Shown piece by piece: positions 44,085-56,105 of a stretch of DNA of 64,000 nt (its first letter is position 1; the number at the start of each line of letters is the position of its first letter). The stretch is from positions 75,025,395-75,089,394 of the forward strand of contig NC_081833.1 of the NCBI RefSeq assembly GCF_030867095.1. Reading direction: 5' to 3'. The notes beneath the pieces are model-generated. The model was not told the origin of the DNA and searched no databases. It saw only the letters and a program-made list of their open reading frames with translations. Both the position numbers and the translations under genes were made by a program. This stretch comes from Alligator mississippiensis (Eukaryota > Chordata > Crocodylia > Alligatoridae).

Positions 44085-44400
44085 TTATATTCTTTAATTA
44101 CTGTTGCAATCATAACATTTTAACGCTGTCAATGAGAGATAGCTCATAACCGCAGGCTAGAATCCGTGCCACTTGGGGCTTGTAACTAAAACTGCAGGAT
44201 TAATTTGATTAATTGATAGAATTATTTTCCAAACTACTCTTTTGTTTATGAAGGCTTAAAATGCTTGCCGCCTGTACCCTCCTGGTGTGTTGCAGAGTGG
44301 AGATAAAGCCGACTGAAAATAATTAGTATGGCTTAATTTAGGGGGAAAAATAACCTCAAAAGAATTTTGCAGAAAATTTAAAGCAGCACATTTTACTTTG
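44085..44400. other. AT-rich island, candidate conserved non-coding element
   Basis: This is an abrupt AT-rich block of about 315 bp with dense homeodomain-type cores (TTTAATTACTG, GGATTAATTTGATTAATTGA, AATAATTAGTATGG, GGCTTAATTTAG) and GATA words (GAGATAGC, TTGATAGAATT, GGAGATAAAGCC). There is no open frame and no repeat signature. It lies between ZNF469 and ZFPM1, so it could serve either gene; that is inference. Confidence 0.45.
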
Positions 44401-44979
44401 TTTTGGCAGGAAATATTATGGAATTGGAAATGGGACTTTTATGCCTCATCTCTGCTATATTTCACCGGAGCTACGTGCCTCCTAGGGAGAGGGATATTTC
44501 ATTCCTGCGGGCGCTCACATCTTTCTTCCGCCTCCAGATCTGCAATGCTAATACCTGGGCACCAGTTGTGCTCGAAGCAACAGGTCTTGCTGCAGGGTAG
44601 GGAACCAGACAGGTTTTAGCTTCTCAGTCCTAGGGAACATTTTTCTCAGGCTCTGTCAAGCCAGCTTTTCTGGGTGGTCCCCTCTTCCGCTTCAGCCCCT
44701 GCAGACTAGGGGGTTGCTTCTCAACCTGCTAGATAAAGGCACGTTACTGCTACCAGGGTCCCCGCTCATGCTGGGGCACAGCACAGGTCTTCCCTCTTCC
44801 TGGGTCTCCTAGGAAGATCATTTTGGGAGCTGGTCTCTGTGCTTCAGGGAGTCACCGCTGTCTCTTGCTGGTGAGGGCAACATCTTCATGGCTGGGGCTT
44901 GTACCTGGTCATCAGAAAAAAGAGACGGAGTAGTTAGTGCCCCCTGAGTATTCATGGTTCAATCCTAGCAGGAAGGGCT

Positions 44980-45357
44980 GGAAGAACTGGGGATCTCTCA
45001 GTCCGGAGAAGAGAAGACCTAGGGGGGATCTGATAAATGCCTTCAAAGAGAAGAAGGATGGTTACAGAGAGGATGGAGAACAATCCTGAGGGATCAGAGC
45101 AAGACAAAATAGGCTTAAGTTGCAGTAAAGGCTATTTAGGCCAGACACAAGGAAGACCTTTCTCACCCTGAGGCCAGCGCAGCGCAGGAACAGCTGCCCA
45201 CAAAGGTTGTTGGGTCTCCATCCGTTTATAAGGACAGGTGGGACAAACACGGGGCTGGTTCAGATGGGACTGACCCTGCCGTGAGCAAAGGCTGCACTAG
45301 ATGTGAGCTCCTGAGGACTCCCTTTCCCCCTGTTTTCTATGATCCTATCATTTATTG
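44980..45357 (+). mobile_element. CR1 LINE, 5'-truncated copy
   Basis: Ordered CR1 3'-UTR words: CAGTCCGGAGAAGAGAAGAC, GGGGGATCTGATAAATGCCT, TCAAAGAGAAGAAGGATGG, AGGCTTAAGTTGCAGTAAAG, CACAAGGAAGACCTTTCTCA, GGTTGTTGGGTCTCCATCC, then GGCTGCACTAGATGTGAGC and TTTTCTATGATCCTATCATT. The 3' end is intact, including the typical 'tctatgat' tail. No ORF remains. Confidence 0.9.
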
Positions 45358-47320
45358 TTGGTTAAGGAGACCAACATTGGCCCCAGTGCGCCTGGGCCTC
45401 TAGCTCTGCCCAGGGGACTTGCACTCCGGTTGGAGTGAACACAGCACGGTCCAGCAGCTTGCCCTCAATAAGTCCTCGAGCTCCCAAAATCCAAGTTGGG
45501 ACTTGGAGAGACCTGCCTGGAGCAGCCAGAGATGCCACCATGTAGGCAGCCACATGCTTCAGCTCTTGTTCCCAATCTAGAGGCTCTTTGGGTGGTAGTT
45601 TTTCCTCCAAGAGAAGCCACTTTTCAGGACAAAGTGATTCAAAGGGATGCCAAGATGCTGTTTAAGGCCAAATGGCCAGCTGGGAACCAGGCCCTATTGC
45701 TGCCAACAGAGCAAGGCTGATTTTGGTGGGATTGCATGGGTAGCCGTGGGCTGGCTTTGGTCCCAATCCTTTCCTTGGGTCCTACACAGGCCAGCTGTAT
45801 GGGGGAAGTGTGATGTGGCCCTCAGACAACGGGCTCAGAGACAAATGAGGGCTGTAGCCCTGCTGCCCAGCAAAGGAGAGGTCTCCTTCTAGTTCGAGTG
45901 ATGGATGCCTCTGTGTAGGCTAATAACACATTGGCCCTGTCTTAGCTGCGTGAGCCTGACCTTGTGCCGGAGGCTGCAGCAGGTGAGTTCGCTGCAGCAC
46001 GTCATTTGGAGCAAACCGGCCACAGAGAAGGGAGAATTTGCAGCCGGTCCTTTCCCCTTTGGCCATCAAACACATGCAATTTGCTTCTTCGTCTCTTCTG
46101 ATCCTTGCAACCTGAACGCCCCCTCCCTTTCCTCTCCACCTCCACTCCCCAATTTCAGCGCTGGTGACAGGGAATGGCTGGCGCATGCTAAGCAGGTCTC
46201 CTGCCGAGCGGGTGATCTTCCCAGATCTGAGCTCTTGCCTGGGAAGAAGAAACCCCCCTGTCCGTCAGTCAGACTCAGCTCCCTAAAGCCCTCGAGTTTG
46301 CTGAGTCCTGCATTATCGCTGAGCCTCTCTGGCGCGTTTGACACTCAGAAGATTGCAGGCCTGTAATTCCAATGAGAAAGGGGGAAGCTGGTCGGCTTTC
46401 AGCCGCGGAAGATTAACTCTTGCAGCACAGCGGATACTTGGGGAGAGGGGAGGCCTGGGTCGGAGGAGGAGGTCTGCTGGAAGCAGGGATGTCCACGGCG
46501 GAAGGACAGCCAGAGCACAGGGGAGATTTAGGAGGCATCAGACCAGAGGGATCTGGTCCAAGGGGACAGGGCAGGTCCACAGCCCGTCACTTTTGCTCCA
46601 TTGCTGGGGTAAATGGATGCAGCCTTGTTGTGTCCAGTGGGGTTGAGCTGTCCCCGGGGTTGCTAGCAGAGCTGGTGCAGGTTCACACTCACTGTGGAGC
46701 TTCCCCTATTAAAATGCATGACGGAGGGGTCTGGTCCATTAATGCCAATGGAGCCGCACCATCGCCTGGCCCCGGGGACTGCATTGGTGTGTGCCAGGGG
46801 AGCACCCGGCCTGGCCGTGTGCCTGCTGGGCTGCTCTGACGAGGCCTGTGGAAACCGGGCATAGCAATGGCTCTGGCTGCACCCTGCCACATGCACTCTC
46901 TTCCCACCTGGGAGGTGCTGTGACCTTGCACCTGAAGACCCTCATTACCCACCTCCCCTGACTTGCAGAGGAGACCTGCAGCCTCCAGCTCCAGAGGAGC
47001 CAAGCCTCACCCCCAAGACCGCTCCAACAGGAGTCCAGCTCTGTCTCCAGAGGAGGCCTGGCCCTCCACACTGCCACCTCCACCCCAGCACCTCGGGGTC
47101 CGGAGGAGCTGGGACCCCTGACCATCAAATAAGGGAGGAACTTCGGCAAGCTAATGCTTTCCCTCATGGTCCCGATTCATGAAGGCTGGTGCAGACTTTC
47201 TGGTTGAACCTCCATCCTGCGTCTCACACCCAAGGGTGCCTCCCTGCCAAGGCGGGCAGAGGTAGCCAAGGAGCTGGCGTTCCCCGTGCCCTGACGGCTA
47301 GCTGAGTCTGTTCTCCCTCT
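45358..47320. other. Intergenic, nothing recognised
   Basis: There are many overlapping chance frames in 45900-47170 on both strands, none with a domain. A single CAG|GTGAGT donor-like word occurs at 45980-45988, without a convincing partner. Confidence 0.45.
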
Positions 47321-47329
47321 GCCTTGCAG

Positions 47330-47464
47330 GACGTTTGGCTCCGTGTGTCCTTGTCCTTCTCGGCGGACAAGCAAGAAATGAACCCAGCTGACCTGGATGA
47401 ATAACCGAACCCCGATGAAGGAATCAGGGCATGGCTCCACGGAGCTTGAGAGCTGAGCAAAACG
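47330..47464 (+). other. Exon-like segment, possibly a non-coding exon
   Basis: It is bounded by a strong acceptor (TTCTCCCTCTGCCTTGCAG, AG at 47328-47329) and a donor (AACG|GTACGT, GT at 47465). The 135-base interval has stops in the sense frames, so if transcribed it is probably non-coding or untranslated. Chance pairing of splice sites is quite possible. Confidence 0.25.
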
Positions 47465-47639
47465 GTACGTAGCAAACGGATGAACCCAGCATTGCTCTTC
47501 TCCTCCCTGCCCCGTCCGGCGGTTGGGTTTTCACTGGGTTGTCTTCTGTGGTTGCAACGAAGGGCTGTGCACACACAAGTGCTGCTCTCTGGTTCTTTGG
47601 AGCAACGGTCACTATTCATCGGGCGTGTTGTGCACTTGC

Positions 47640-47752
47640 TCCCCAAGGACCGAGCTGGGATGATCAAAGTGAGGCTGGTCCTGCTTGGAGCAGAGGGTTG
47701 AACTAGATGTCCCTTCCCACCCTCATGTCCTGTGACTCTGTGATGAGCTGGC
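47640..47752 (+). mobile_element. CR1 LINE 3'-end fragment
   Basis: GATCAAAGTGAGGCTGGTCC, TGCTTGGAGCAGAGGGTTGA, ACTAGATGTCCCTTCCCACC and CTCATGTCCTGTGACTCTGT match the terminal ~110 bp of CR1. Confidence 0.8.
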
Positions 47753-50700
47753 ATTGCAGAGCTGTTCCTTGTCTGACAAGGCTCTTGGGGGTGCAGAAAG
47801 AAAAAAAAGTCAAGAAGAGCCCCTTTTCTGCCCATGCATTACTGCTGAGTGTTCAAACTACACAACAAGAAGGGAGAATAAACCAAATGGCCTTTCCAGC
47901 TGCATCACCGGAGCCTTTTGGGGTGGAGAGGTGTATCTATGTTGCTTTTCCTTTCCACAAACATCCCATCCCATGAAGCTTCACACGGCCGAAATGCTTG
48001 CAAATAGGTAAATGAACGGGCTGCTGAATAACAGGAAGGTTGACCTTTGGGGGGAGTTTTCTCCTCACCTAGAAGGCCCAGCCTTGTTACACCACCGGCC
48101 TGCTCCCAAAAGTGTGTGCAAAATTCAGCTGACCTGCCTCTTAAGCCGCCCGCCTCCCGCTTCTAGCTGCAGGCCCTTAAGCTTCTCCGTAACGCATGGA
48201 GCATAAAGAGATGTGCCATGGTTGTCAAGCTGCCATCAAGGGCTAAAGATTTTATTTGAGGAGACTTATATATGCTCTGGAGTTAAAACTGGACCTTTGT
48301 TCCAAATTAGTCATTTTAATCTCGCTCTTATTCCCCCCTCCACACACTCAGCCGACGAGGGAAACAGGAGCCAGTCCTCACCCTTAAGCCCCCAGGGGTG
48401 ACCCCCATAGAGTCAACTGAGCGCCCATCACTGCTGATAAAGCCCATGGAAGTTGTCAGCACTCAGCACCTTTGAACGTGAAGCCACAAGAGGCTGAGTA
48501 CCTAATCTCGACTATCGTGGCTCACATCTGAAAATGCATCTCTTCTGTCCCTACGAGGCGATGCTGTGATCAGATGAATAAATCAGGCAGGAGACAACGG
48601 AGGGGAACCCATCTATACCTGCAAGAGTTGCATGGGTAAAAGCTGCACGTGTCTGACGATGGAGGAACAAATGCTCTCCCCTTCCACACTCAGAGTCCCA
48701 GGACAAGGTGACCCTATAGGTTGACCCAGGGCGGTAGTTATTCTGTGCTGATGTGAGCACACAGTGCATGTCTGCTGGCTGTAGGGCTAAATGCAGATGA
48801 AAGCAGGGGGAGACCTGCAAGGGGGATGTCTCCCTGCCGGTTGAGTGGCATTGCTCCGGGAGAGAAGTGTACGGGCCTCCAGGAATGCAAGGGGCTGGCT
48901 GCAGCATGGAAGAGACATTGCCTTTGGCCAATGTTAGAAGACAAGGGAAAGCTGCTACGTACAGGAGAGAAACACCTGGGAGCACCCTCCAGACTTGCTT
49001 AGCTCCAAGAAGACACCCTGGCTGGGCCTGGGAGAGCCAGAGGGCCAAAGGAGGCAGCAGACAGCCTCAGGGCCTCTGCTGCTTGCTGGCATCATGTCCC
49101 TTGCCAACCCAGGTCTCACTCGGGGTCTGGGCAGACCTCACACTGCCAGGGAGGGTGCCTGGGAGATGGCCAAGCAAGGGGAGAGTGGGGCAAGCTCTGG
49201 CTCTACACTGCTGCCTCTCCATTCAACACAGCGATACTTCCACCTAGCTCCTCGGGAGAAGCTGTCACTAGCCTGGAGCGGATGTGATGGGTGATGCCAG
49301 CTGGACTGCACGATTCGGGACTTGTCTGCCACAGTCCCTCTATGGATGCAATTGAATCGGGAGAAAAACTGCCTCGGCAAACTCGGTGCTAGGTTTGGGC
49401 ACTACACGGGCACCAGCATGCCCCTACGGCCGCATGCATTTCCTGCAGCAAAAGTGACGCTGCCACTGCTCTTTTGGAGCTGTCCTGCATTTTCCTGGAG
49501 CTCTCCGGTTCCTTCAGCCTGGGCAGCAGCTCCAGACACCCACCAAAGGGGCTTATTATCAGTCACCAAGAGGTTGCTTTTTTCCCTCTGAATGAGATCA
49601 CAGTCACCTGAGGTACGGCAGAGCCCCGATGCCAGCATCTAAAATGCTCCAAGGAGTTTGCAGTATCTTGGCTTTAGCAGAGCACCTGTTTTTCATTGGC
49701 AGTGAGACTGTCACGGTGTCCCCTGTTGAGCATCCTTGGGCCTTTGGGGAAGGGCGAGGGATTCGAGTAAGGCAATTGCTGCAAACAGAGAGGGGCGTAC
49801 TGCGCTCCCGGGAGGTGGATTGTCCAGCCTTTAAAACAAGGAGCCCAGACATCTCGCAGTAGCCTGGCCGGGAGGTGGCAGCACTTTCTGCATCATGCCT
49901 GGCCTTGGGTTGCACACGGAGGAGAAGTCCCAGCAGAGCTGCTTGTGAGACCAGGATGCAGGCGTGGGGCTGTGAAATGCCCCTGGCCCAGAGGTGGGGA
50001 ACTCAGCTCGGCTCATGCTCTTGTGACACCCATCCTGGAAAGCAAGTGGGGCTATCGGCCCCCTTCCTGTACCTAATAGGAGCCCAAGCAGGGAGACCGT
50101 GCTAGCTAGGAATGGGCAGCTGCCTTGGCATAGGCAAGGCTTGCCAGCAGCCCGTGGCAGGAACCATCCTGCTGCCACATCCAGCTTTGGGGTCCAAAGG
50201 AAATCACTGCACCCACGCTCCAAAATGCATCCAGGGAGCTCAGCCTGATGGACGGGGCTGCCCCCCACCACCACTGTACGAGGCCGAGACATCGCCTCCT
50301 CTCTTCCCCCCATTTACATTCCTCCGCCAGCACATTCTCCCTCTCGCTCTCTCCCTGTGTCTCTACTAATATCACCACAGATTAATTGGCACTAATACAA
50401 ATGTACACAGCTCCATAAAAAGATGTCACCTCGCTCACAATAGGAACCTCGGCTGCTTGCATATTATCTCTGCACTGCAGGCATGTAATTCACTCCTCTG
50501 GAAAACAGTCTATTTATTCTGTTCCCTTATAACAATCTCTCTGCAAACAGGACTTGAGCAGGGAAACACACATGCACATGCACGTGTGCACACTCACACA
50601 CACACGCATCTTGCTCTCAGAACCATCACCTGCATTTCATGTTCCTAGTAATAGCTCAGCATCCCGTCAGCAAGATGCCCCCATCCCTACCACCATGCCC

Positions 50701-52015
50701 TGAACGGCTCAGATGAAATAGCTCGTGGCTTGGATTTGGCTCAGATAGGCTGGAGAAATAGGATGCATTGGCCTGAGAGCCATGGGGTAGGTGGAGGAAT
50801 AAGGGGCCTCATCAGCTGCTGACACCTGGGTTTGGGAACGAGAAGGTTTGGAGGTTTCCTACCCTAATTGCACCAAGTGCAAAGAGTAAGACCTGTTCCC
50901 CCTGTGTCCGGGTGGTGATTCCTCCCTGGTTCACCAGTACAGCTGACTTGATAGCCAGCTGCCTGCTCCGGTTGGTTATGGGGACATTGAAGAGGTGCAT
51001 GCACAGGAACCAACTTAATTTGTGTTTTCGTGGAAACGGCAAAAACTGGCGGTATCCAATCAGCAGCGAGGGATGGGGCTGCCGGGAAATGCCCGCAAAA
51101 TCAGCTTCATCTTGCCACGTGTTATGTAGGTCCCTACCTATACACCGATTTGGAGGCTGGTTCATATGTGCCAGGCTGGGCTCAGGCGTGTTATCGGCGG
51201 ATCCTTCCCAAGCAACAGGCTGTTCTGGTTGATCCGTGGTTCCTGTTGGGTCGCTTTGGCTGGCTAGATGGAGCGTGCTCTTTTGTAATTGGGGTTGCTC
51301 GTTAATGCCAGGGTGATGTCATCAATGCAAACAAGGCAGTGTTGCTTTCTGGAAAGAAAAGCGAGGATGCCTGGATTTTGCGAGCAGGGTGAGAATTAAC
51401 AGCAGGGCAGATTTGGCACCGCATATTTAACATGTAGTAGCGAGCACCAAAAACCAGACTCTCAAAGGCACCCGCTTAAATGCCCAACTCCTACTGGAAT
51501 CAGCCGATGGGAGGAAGGTGCTGAGCGAGGCTGGGCTCCCGGGCCTCTTGCTGCCTCATTGCAATGGGTGCGACTCTGCCAGACGCGTGCATAAGTCTTA
51601 GCAGGGTCAGGAGCGATATAAAGGCAGCAAGTGTCCTGGGGGCCTGGCAGGAGCAGTCCACCTAAGCCCTCAGCTTGCTCCTAGGCTGTGAAAATCCCAA
51701 ATCTTGCAGATGCCACGCCAGAGCCTACGCTGGAGCTGGCAACGCGTATCTGATTAACCTCGGCCTTCTCGTGAGCCTTATTAAAGGGTGTCATGTTTTA
51801 TTCAAGCTGTTGTGACCTGACAGGTGGAGAAAATGGAAGAGGTCTGGGTCTGGATTAAACAGGACATAATAGTAAAAGCCATTTGGCTTGCATGGGTGTA
51901 AATGCAGTTACAAAGCTGCACCTGCACAAGTCCACAATTTGGCCCAGGGGGTCTGTATTAAATCGTGGCAGCGTCTGAAAAGGTCAGGACAGGTGTAAGT
52001 TCCTATCACTCACTC
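47753..52015. other. Intergenic, no gene recognised; decayed repeat fragments
   Basis: No credible exon. Fragments around 48395-48530 and 51440-51520 contain phrases such as CTCAAAGGCACCCGC and CCAACTCCTACTGGAATC, reminiscent of old amniote repeats with 'cctaactcccattgaaatc' words, but they are too decayed to name. A CA-rich tract lies at 50567-50606. Confidence 0.4.
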
Positions 52016-52020
52016 ACTTG

Positions 52021-52045
52021 TGTGCACACACACACACACACGCAC
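52021..52045. repeat. (CA)n microsatellite
   Basis: A short run of CA units with one CG variant. Confidence 0.85.
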
Positions 52046-54340
52046 GCCGCACTTCTGGGCACAGAGCTCATCAGCGACGTGCTTCCCGTTGAGCTCCAAC
52101 AAGCCATTTCTCCGGTCATCTAGGAGGCAAGATACAAGCATTAGCAACTCCACGACGTGCTCGGGACATCATCCTGATTGGATGCATTTCTTTTTGGCAT
52201 CTTCAGAAGAGGATGGAGTTGACACTTCTTCCCCTCACATCAGCGTGACTCTTCCCCAACGCTGACCTGGGACCAAAGAGCATCAAGGGCAGAGTGGGAG
52301 AAGCTCACGCAGGCTTTCCACGCACAAGCAGTCTGGTGGGGCCAGTCTCGGTGAATTATAAGATGCAGTCAGCCCAGACATTTAGTCTTCATCCCAAGGA
52401 GATGGGAAAAGGAACAGAAATGTGCAGAACAACGCGGCCCAGCCGGCAGAAAGCAACCCGCCGGTTTTATAGCCACAACAGCAATCGCAAGGCCAGCGAA
52501 CCATTTTCTGTGGCAAGAAAGCTCCCTTTTTTTCCCCACTCCCTGGATCCTTTCCTAATTCCTAACTTAATTTATTTTGACATCCTCCCTCCAAGCCTGA
52601 CCTCTTTACTGGAATCATGCAGTGCTTAAAACTCATTATTCCGCCCCTGAAACAGGAAGTTAATTAAAAACCCTTTTAAAAAAAAAAAACGGGGGAGGAA
52701 GAGGTGGTGTTGATTGGTGTCAGCAGTCTCACTGCACGGCACGTTTCCACGCCGGACTGGGGATTGCACTCTGTGCAGGTATTGAGCGTTTCTCATCTTG
52801 CCCACTCTCCGCGGCCCCTTTCATGTGCCTAAAAGGGCCCTACCGATGCCAGCAGGCTGCACCCTAATGATGACTAAAGCAAGGATCCTTATAAGGCCCA
52901 GAGAAAGAGGTGTATGGAAGCTGGTGACTTGACTCCAGTTCAAAGCTTGCTCCCAAGCAGCCATGCCAAGGATAGGGGATTTCGAAAGGAAATGGGATGC
53001 AGGAAGCTCATTTGCATGCCTATTACCCAGCGTGCTCTGAAACCCGGCTTTCAGCTATTTCTGGGCAGCCCTGCCATGCAAGCTCTGGGAACAAATTAAT
53101 GTCTGGGCTCTGCCTGGAGCGCCTTGTCTCCATGTTTCTTAGTCTTTTTCCTCTCGTGCGTCCTGGAGCAAGGGATGGCTTTTCCCCTTGACACTGAGAT
53201 CAAATGGTTCAAGCGCTGGTGCAGGCGCGAGGACCCCAGGCATCCTTTCCCGAGTTGTTGTGTGCCCACTCAACGCTCCCCCGTGCCCATGTTCTCCGTC
53301 TGCACCGTGCAACCTCCCAGGGATGTCGTGAGGCTAAGCCCAGGGAGGAGGGACATAGGTGAGCAGCGGGGAACTGGGTGGAAGCGTCCATAAAGCTTTG
53401 GGGATATAAAGACCTGCTTTGGAGGGCAGGATTCACAAGGCAGGGACAGATGGAGAAGAAACTCTTGGCAGGCTCACCCACCGCATCGGCAGACATCAGC
53501 ACCGCCCAGGAGAATTTGGAGACTCGCAGCCCCGCAAAGGTTCTGCTTCGAACACGACATGTTTACAGCCATAAAAATACAATTGGCAAAAATCTCCAGG
53601 ATCCGAAGAGCCGCCAGCACAACAAGCCGGGGGCAAGGGGCCAAGCCCAGCCCTGCCATCTGTGGGACCCCGCTGAGTTTAGTAGGATTTCTCAAGTGTG
53701 ACGGGCACCATTTGGCTAGCTGGGTTGGGTCTGGCTTCCTCAAATGGTCTGGATGGCAGTAGCCGTAGGGCATGAACATTAGTGACTGCTGTTACACCCT
53801 CCTGTTAGCCCCCAAACAGCAGCAGCAATCGGGTGCCCTGCCCAATTCACTCCAGCGGCTGAAGGGGAAAAATTGCACCGTCCTGGGCTTCAAAGGGGCA
53901 ACTGTGCACCAACTCTGGAAGTGCATTTGGCTGGCCATTTTTCTAGGGCCGTGGGTCCCCGTTCAAAACAGGGCGGTAGGAAAACAAAGGAGGAATACGC
54001 AGGCAGTGGACTGAGGAGAAGGAGAGAAAGGAAGGATGGTGGAACCAGAGAGGCAGCAGCAGAGGAAGCATCCGTTGCAAACAGCGGGGCCAGAGCAGTA
54101 CCCGGGGACTGAGGTTGGTGAAATAAAGGAGGAGTGAACTGGATCAGAGGCAGCGCGATGTCCCTGAAGGCGTCCCTTTTCCCTGGGAACGTGGCCTCTC
54201 TAGGCCCCTTGTCTCTCGAAAGCTTGCCCATTGACAGCAAGGGGCCAAGGACAATCCTGGCAGCTCTCCTGGCTTACCAGCCTCCTCTCGTCTCGTCTTA
54301 GAGGACGAACAGGAAGAGTGGGGTCCGGTGGATTTGGCTT
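52046..54340. other. Intergenic, nothing recognised
   Basis: An AT-rich stretch with a poly-A run lies at 52630-52690. Otherwise the composition is mixed and no exon or repeat family could be supported. Confidence 0.5.
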
Positions 54341-54450
54341 TGACGATGCCTGGATTCTAACCCCACCCTGGACATGGCTGTGCTGTGCCCAAGGCCTCCA
54401 AGGACCTCACTTCCCCGTGCCTCGGTTTCCCCGCTGGCGAAAAGCGATGC
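54340..54450 (-). mobile_element. MIR-like SINE, reverse orientation
   Basis: TGCCTGGATTCTAACCCCAC, then CCTCACTTCCCCGTGCCTCG and GTTTCCCCGCTGGCGAAAAG follow the reverse complement of the MIR core (the 'tcaatttcctcatctgtaaaat' class of words). Confidence 0.65.
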
Positions 54451-54684
54451 AGATGTGCCTGGCAGCTGGGTGGGCAGGCCGAGCCCTCCAGATCTTAAAA
54501 GTTAGGCAACCACTGATCCTTCTGGTGTACGCGTGGGAGGTCACCCAGGCCTTGGACGCATGTGCCTAGGCAGGAGTTTGGAGGAGTGGAGGTTGCCCAG
54601 ACCCCCCGTGCCCCCTTTAGGCCACTGAGACAGAATCCAAAGGGCAGACCGAGTCCAGATGTTTGGTGCCTCCAAGGCTGTTGT

Positions 54685-54745
54685 TGTAAGGGAATCAAAC
54701 CAGGTCTCCTGTCTGGCAGATAAGGACTCGGTTACTGAACTCCGA
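54685..54745 (+). mobile_element. MIR-like SINE 3' fragment
   Basis: GGGAATCAAACCAGGTCTCC, TGTCTGGCAGATAAGGACTC and GGTTACTGAACTCC follow the MIR 3' region (gggattcgaacccaggtctcc...). Confidence 0.6.
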
Positions 54746-55004
54746 TCCGAAAGGGGGGCGTACTGGTGGTCTGCTCCAAAGAAGCATTTGGGGGCTGCCC
54801 TATGGACACAGCAGCCAGATCCCCTTCCTGCCCTGCAAAGTGTTTGCATGTGGAACAGCAGCATTGCCACAGCGAGGGAGGGCACGGAGCCGGGGGAAGG
54901 CCAGGCCGGGTTAGGGGTAGGGCAAGAAGGTAAGGCGGCTCCTCCACGCAGCAGGTATCTGAGCAATTTGGGGTATTTCTTTTGGACAGGGCGGGGGCTC
55001 CTTG

Positions 55005-55262
55005 CGGATGGAAAAATAAGGCAGATACGGACGTGCCAGCAGATGACGGCAGCAGGGGAAGCCGAGGTGGGATATTAGGGAACACTGACAAGGAGGGCGG
55101 TGATGCACTAGAGCAGGTCACCCGGGCAGGCTGTGGGGCTCTGGCCTTGGAGGTTTTTAACACCAGGCCGGATAAAGCCGGCATTTGATGATGCGTTTGG
55201 GGCTGGTCCTGCGTGGAGCAGGGGGTCGGATTAGATGTGACCCCTCCCAGCCCTCATGGGCT
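55005..55262 (+). mobile_element. CR1 LINE 3'-end copy
   Basis: ACTAGAGCAGGTCACCCGGG, GGCCTTGGAGGTTTTTAACA, CCAGGCCGGATAAAGCCGGC, GGGGCTGGTCCTGCGTGGAG, GGGGGTCGGATTAGATGTGA and CCCCTCCCAGCCCTCATGGG follow the CR1 3' region in order. It ends about 230 bp before the ZFPM1 CpG island. Its upstream boundary is vague. Confidence 0.85.
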
Positions 55263-55489
55263 ACACAGTATGCAGTGGCCCCTTTCCTGCAGGGCATCAG
55301 CCCTGTGCTTGGGGCCCTCCCCAGCATCCCAAAAAGCCCCCATGCCTCCAGGCTTCTGCCCCCACCGCTCAGATCTGCCCCACGCCTGCACCCCACTGCC
55401 CCCCAGGGCTCACCCCCTTCCCACTCTACCCCCTGTATGCTGCCAGATCTGCCCCCTTTGTTCAGCTCTACCCCCCACCACCCTGCAGG

Positions 55490-55832
55490 GCTCACCCCTT
55501 CTGCCCTCGCCCCGCCCCGGCCCCGCCCCCGCCGCCTTTGTTCCCTCCCCGGCCGCCTCCCATCCGGTGGGCGTGGCCAGGGGAGGGCGGCGGCCTATGG
55601 GCGGCCGCGGCGGGCGGGCCCCGCCCCCGCCATGGAACGTTCGGCGCGTTTGATACATTTCAGGTTCCATTGAGAAAAACCCGGGCGGGATCCGGCGTGG
55701 CCGCGGCGGGAGCTTGTGCTGCCCCTGCCCAGCCCTGGGAGCGCCCGGGGGGCATGAGAGCCGGCTGCCCGCCGCCCGCCAGCCCGAGCCGTGCGAGGAA
55801 GGGGAGACACCGGGGGCGCCGCCTGCCCAGCG
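55490..55832 (+). promoter_or_regulatory. ZFPM1: ZFPM1 CpG-island promoter and 5' UTR
   Basis: This is strongly GC- and CpG-rich sequence with GC-box words (CCCCGCCCCGGCCCCGCCCC at about 55508, GGTGGGCGTGGCC at 55567, GGGCGGCCGCGGCGGGCGGG near 55600). It lies immediately before the coding exon and has no TATA box, the usual form for a CpG-island promoter. An upstream ATG at 55632 in an excellent context (CGCCATGG) opens a 13-codon frame ending at 55673. It matters only if transcription starts before it. The start site is not fixed by sequence. Confidence 0.75.
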
Positions 55833-55872
55833 ATGTCCAGGAGGAAACAGAGCAACCCCCGGCAGATCAAGC
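55833..55872 (+). CDS. ZFPM1: ZFPM1 (FOG1) first coding exon, partial gene
   Basis: The exon encodes MSRRKQSNPRQIK plus the first base of codon 14, then GTGAGT (55873-55878) as 5' splice site, giving a phase-1 intron. MSRRKQSNPRQIKR is the FOG repression motif, which recruits the NuRD complex. The Asn at residue 8 matches FOG1; ZFPM2 has Lys there, and SALL proteins diverge after MSRRKQ. ATG 55833 is the first in-frame ATG and has G at -3. The full protein is a multi-zinc-finger cofactor that binds GATA factors through some of its fingers and is required for erythroid and megakaryocyte development. The remaining exons lie beyond the window. Position next to ZNF469 in the same orientation matches human 16q24. 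Confidence 0.93.
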
Positions 55873-56082
55873 GTGAGTGCCCCGCTCCCCTGCCCTGCCT
55901 GGTCTGCAACACCAGACCCCCGCGGTGCCCTGCTCCTTCCCTCCCCCCCACCCCTGCCGCCCCCAGCTGCTCCTGCCCCGGGGTCCCCCTTCCAGCAGCC
56001 AGATCCCCCCCCCACCCCATTTCCAGGGTGCCCTGGGCATCCTTCCTCCCATCTGCTCCTGCCTGGCTCTGCCCCCGGGCAC

Positions 56083-56105
56083 CCACCCACCCACCCACCC
56101 ACCTC
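56083..56105. repeat. (CCAC)n short tandem repeat
   Basis: About five to six CACC units lie in the GC-rich start of intron 1. Confidence 0.85.

Noticed and set aside
45980..45990. CAG|GTGAGT donor-like word as evidence of a gene
   Set aside because: A lone donor without an acceptor or coding frame is expected by chance at this length.
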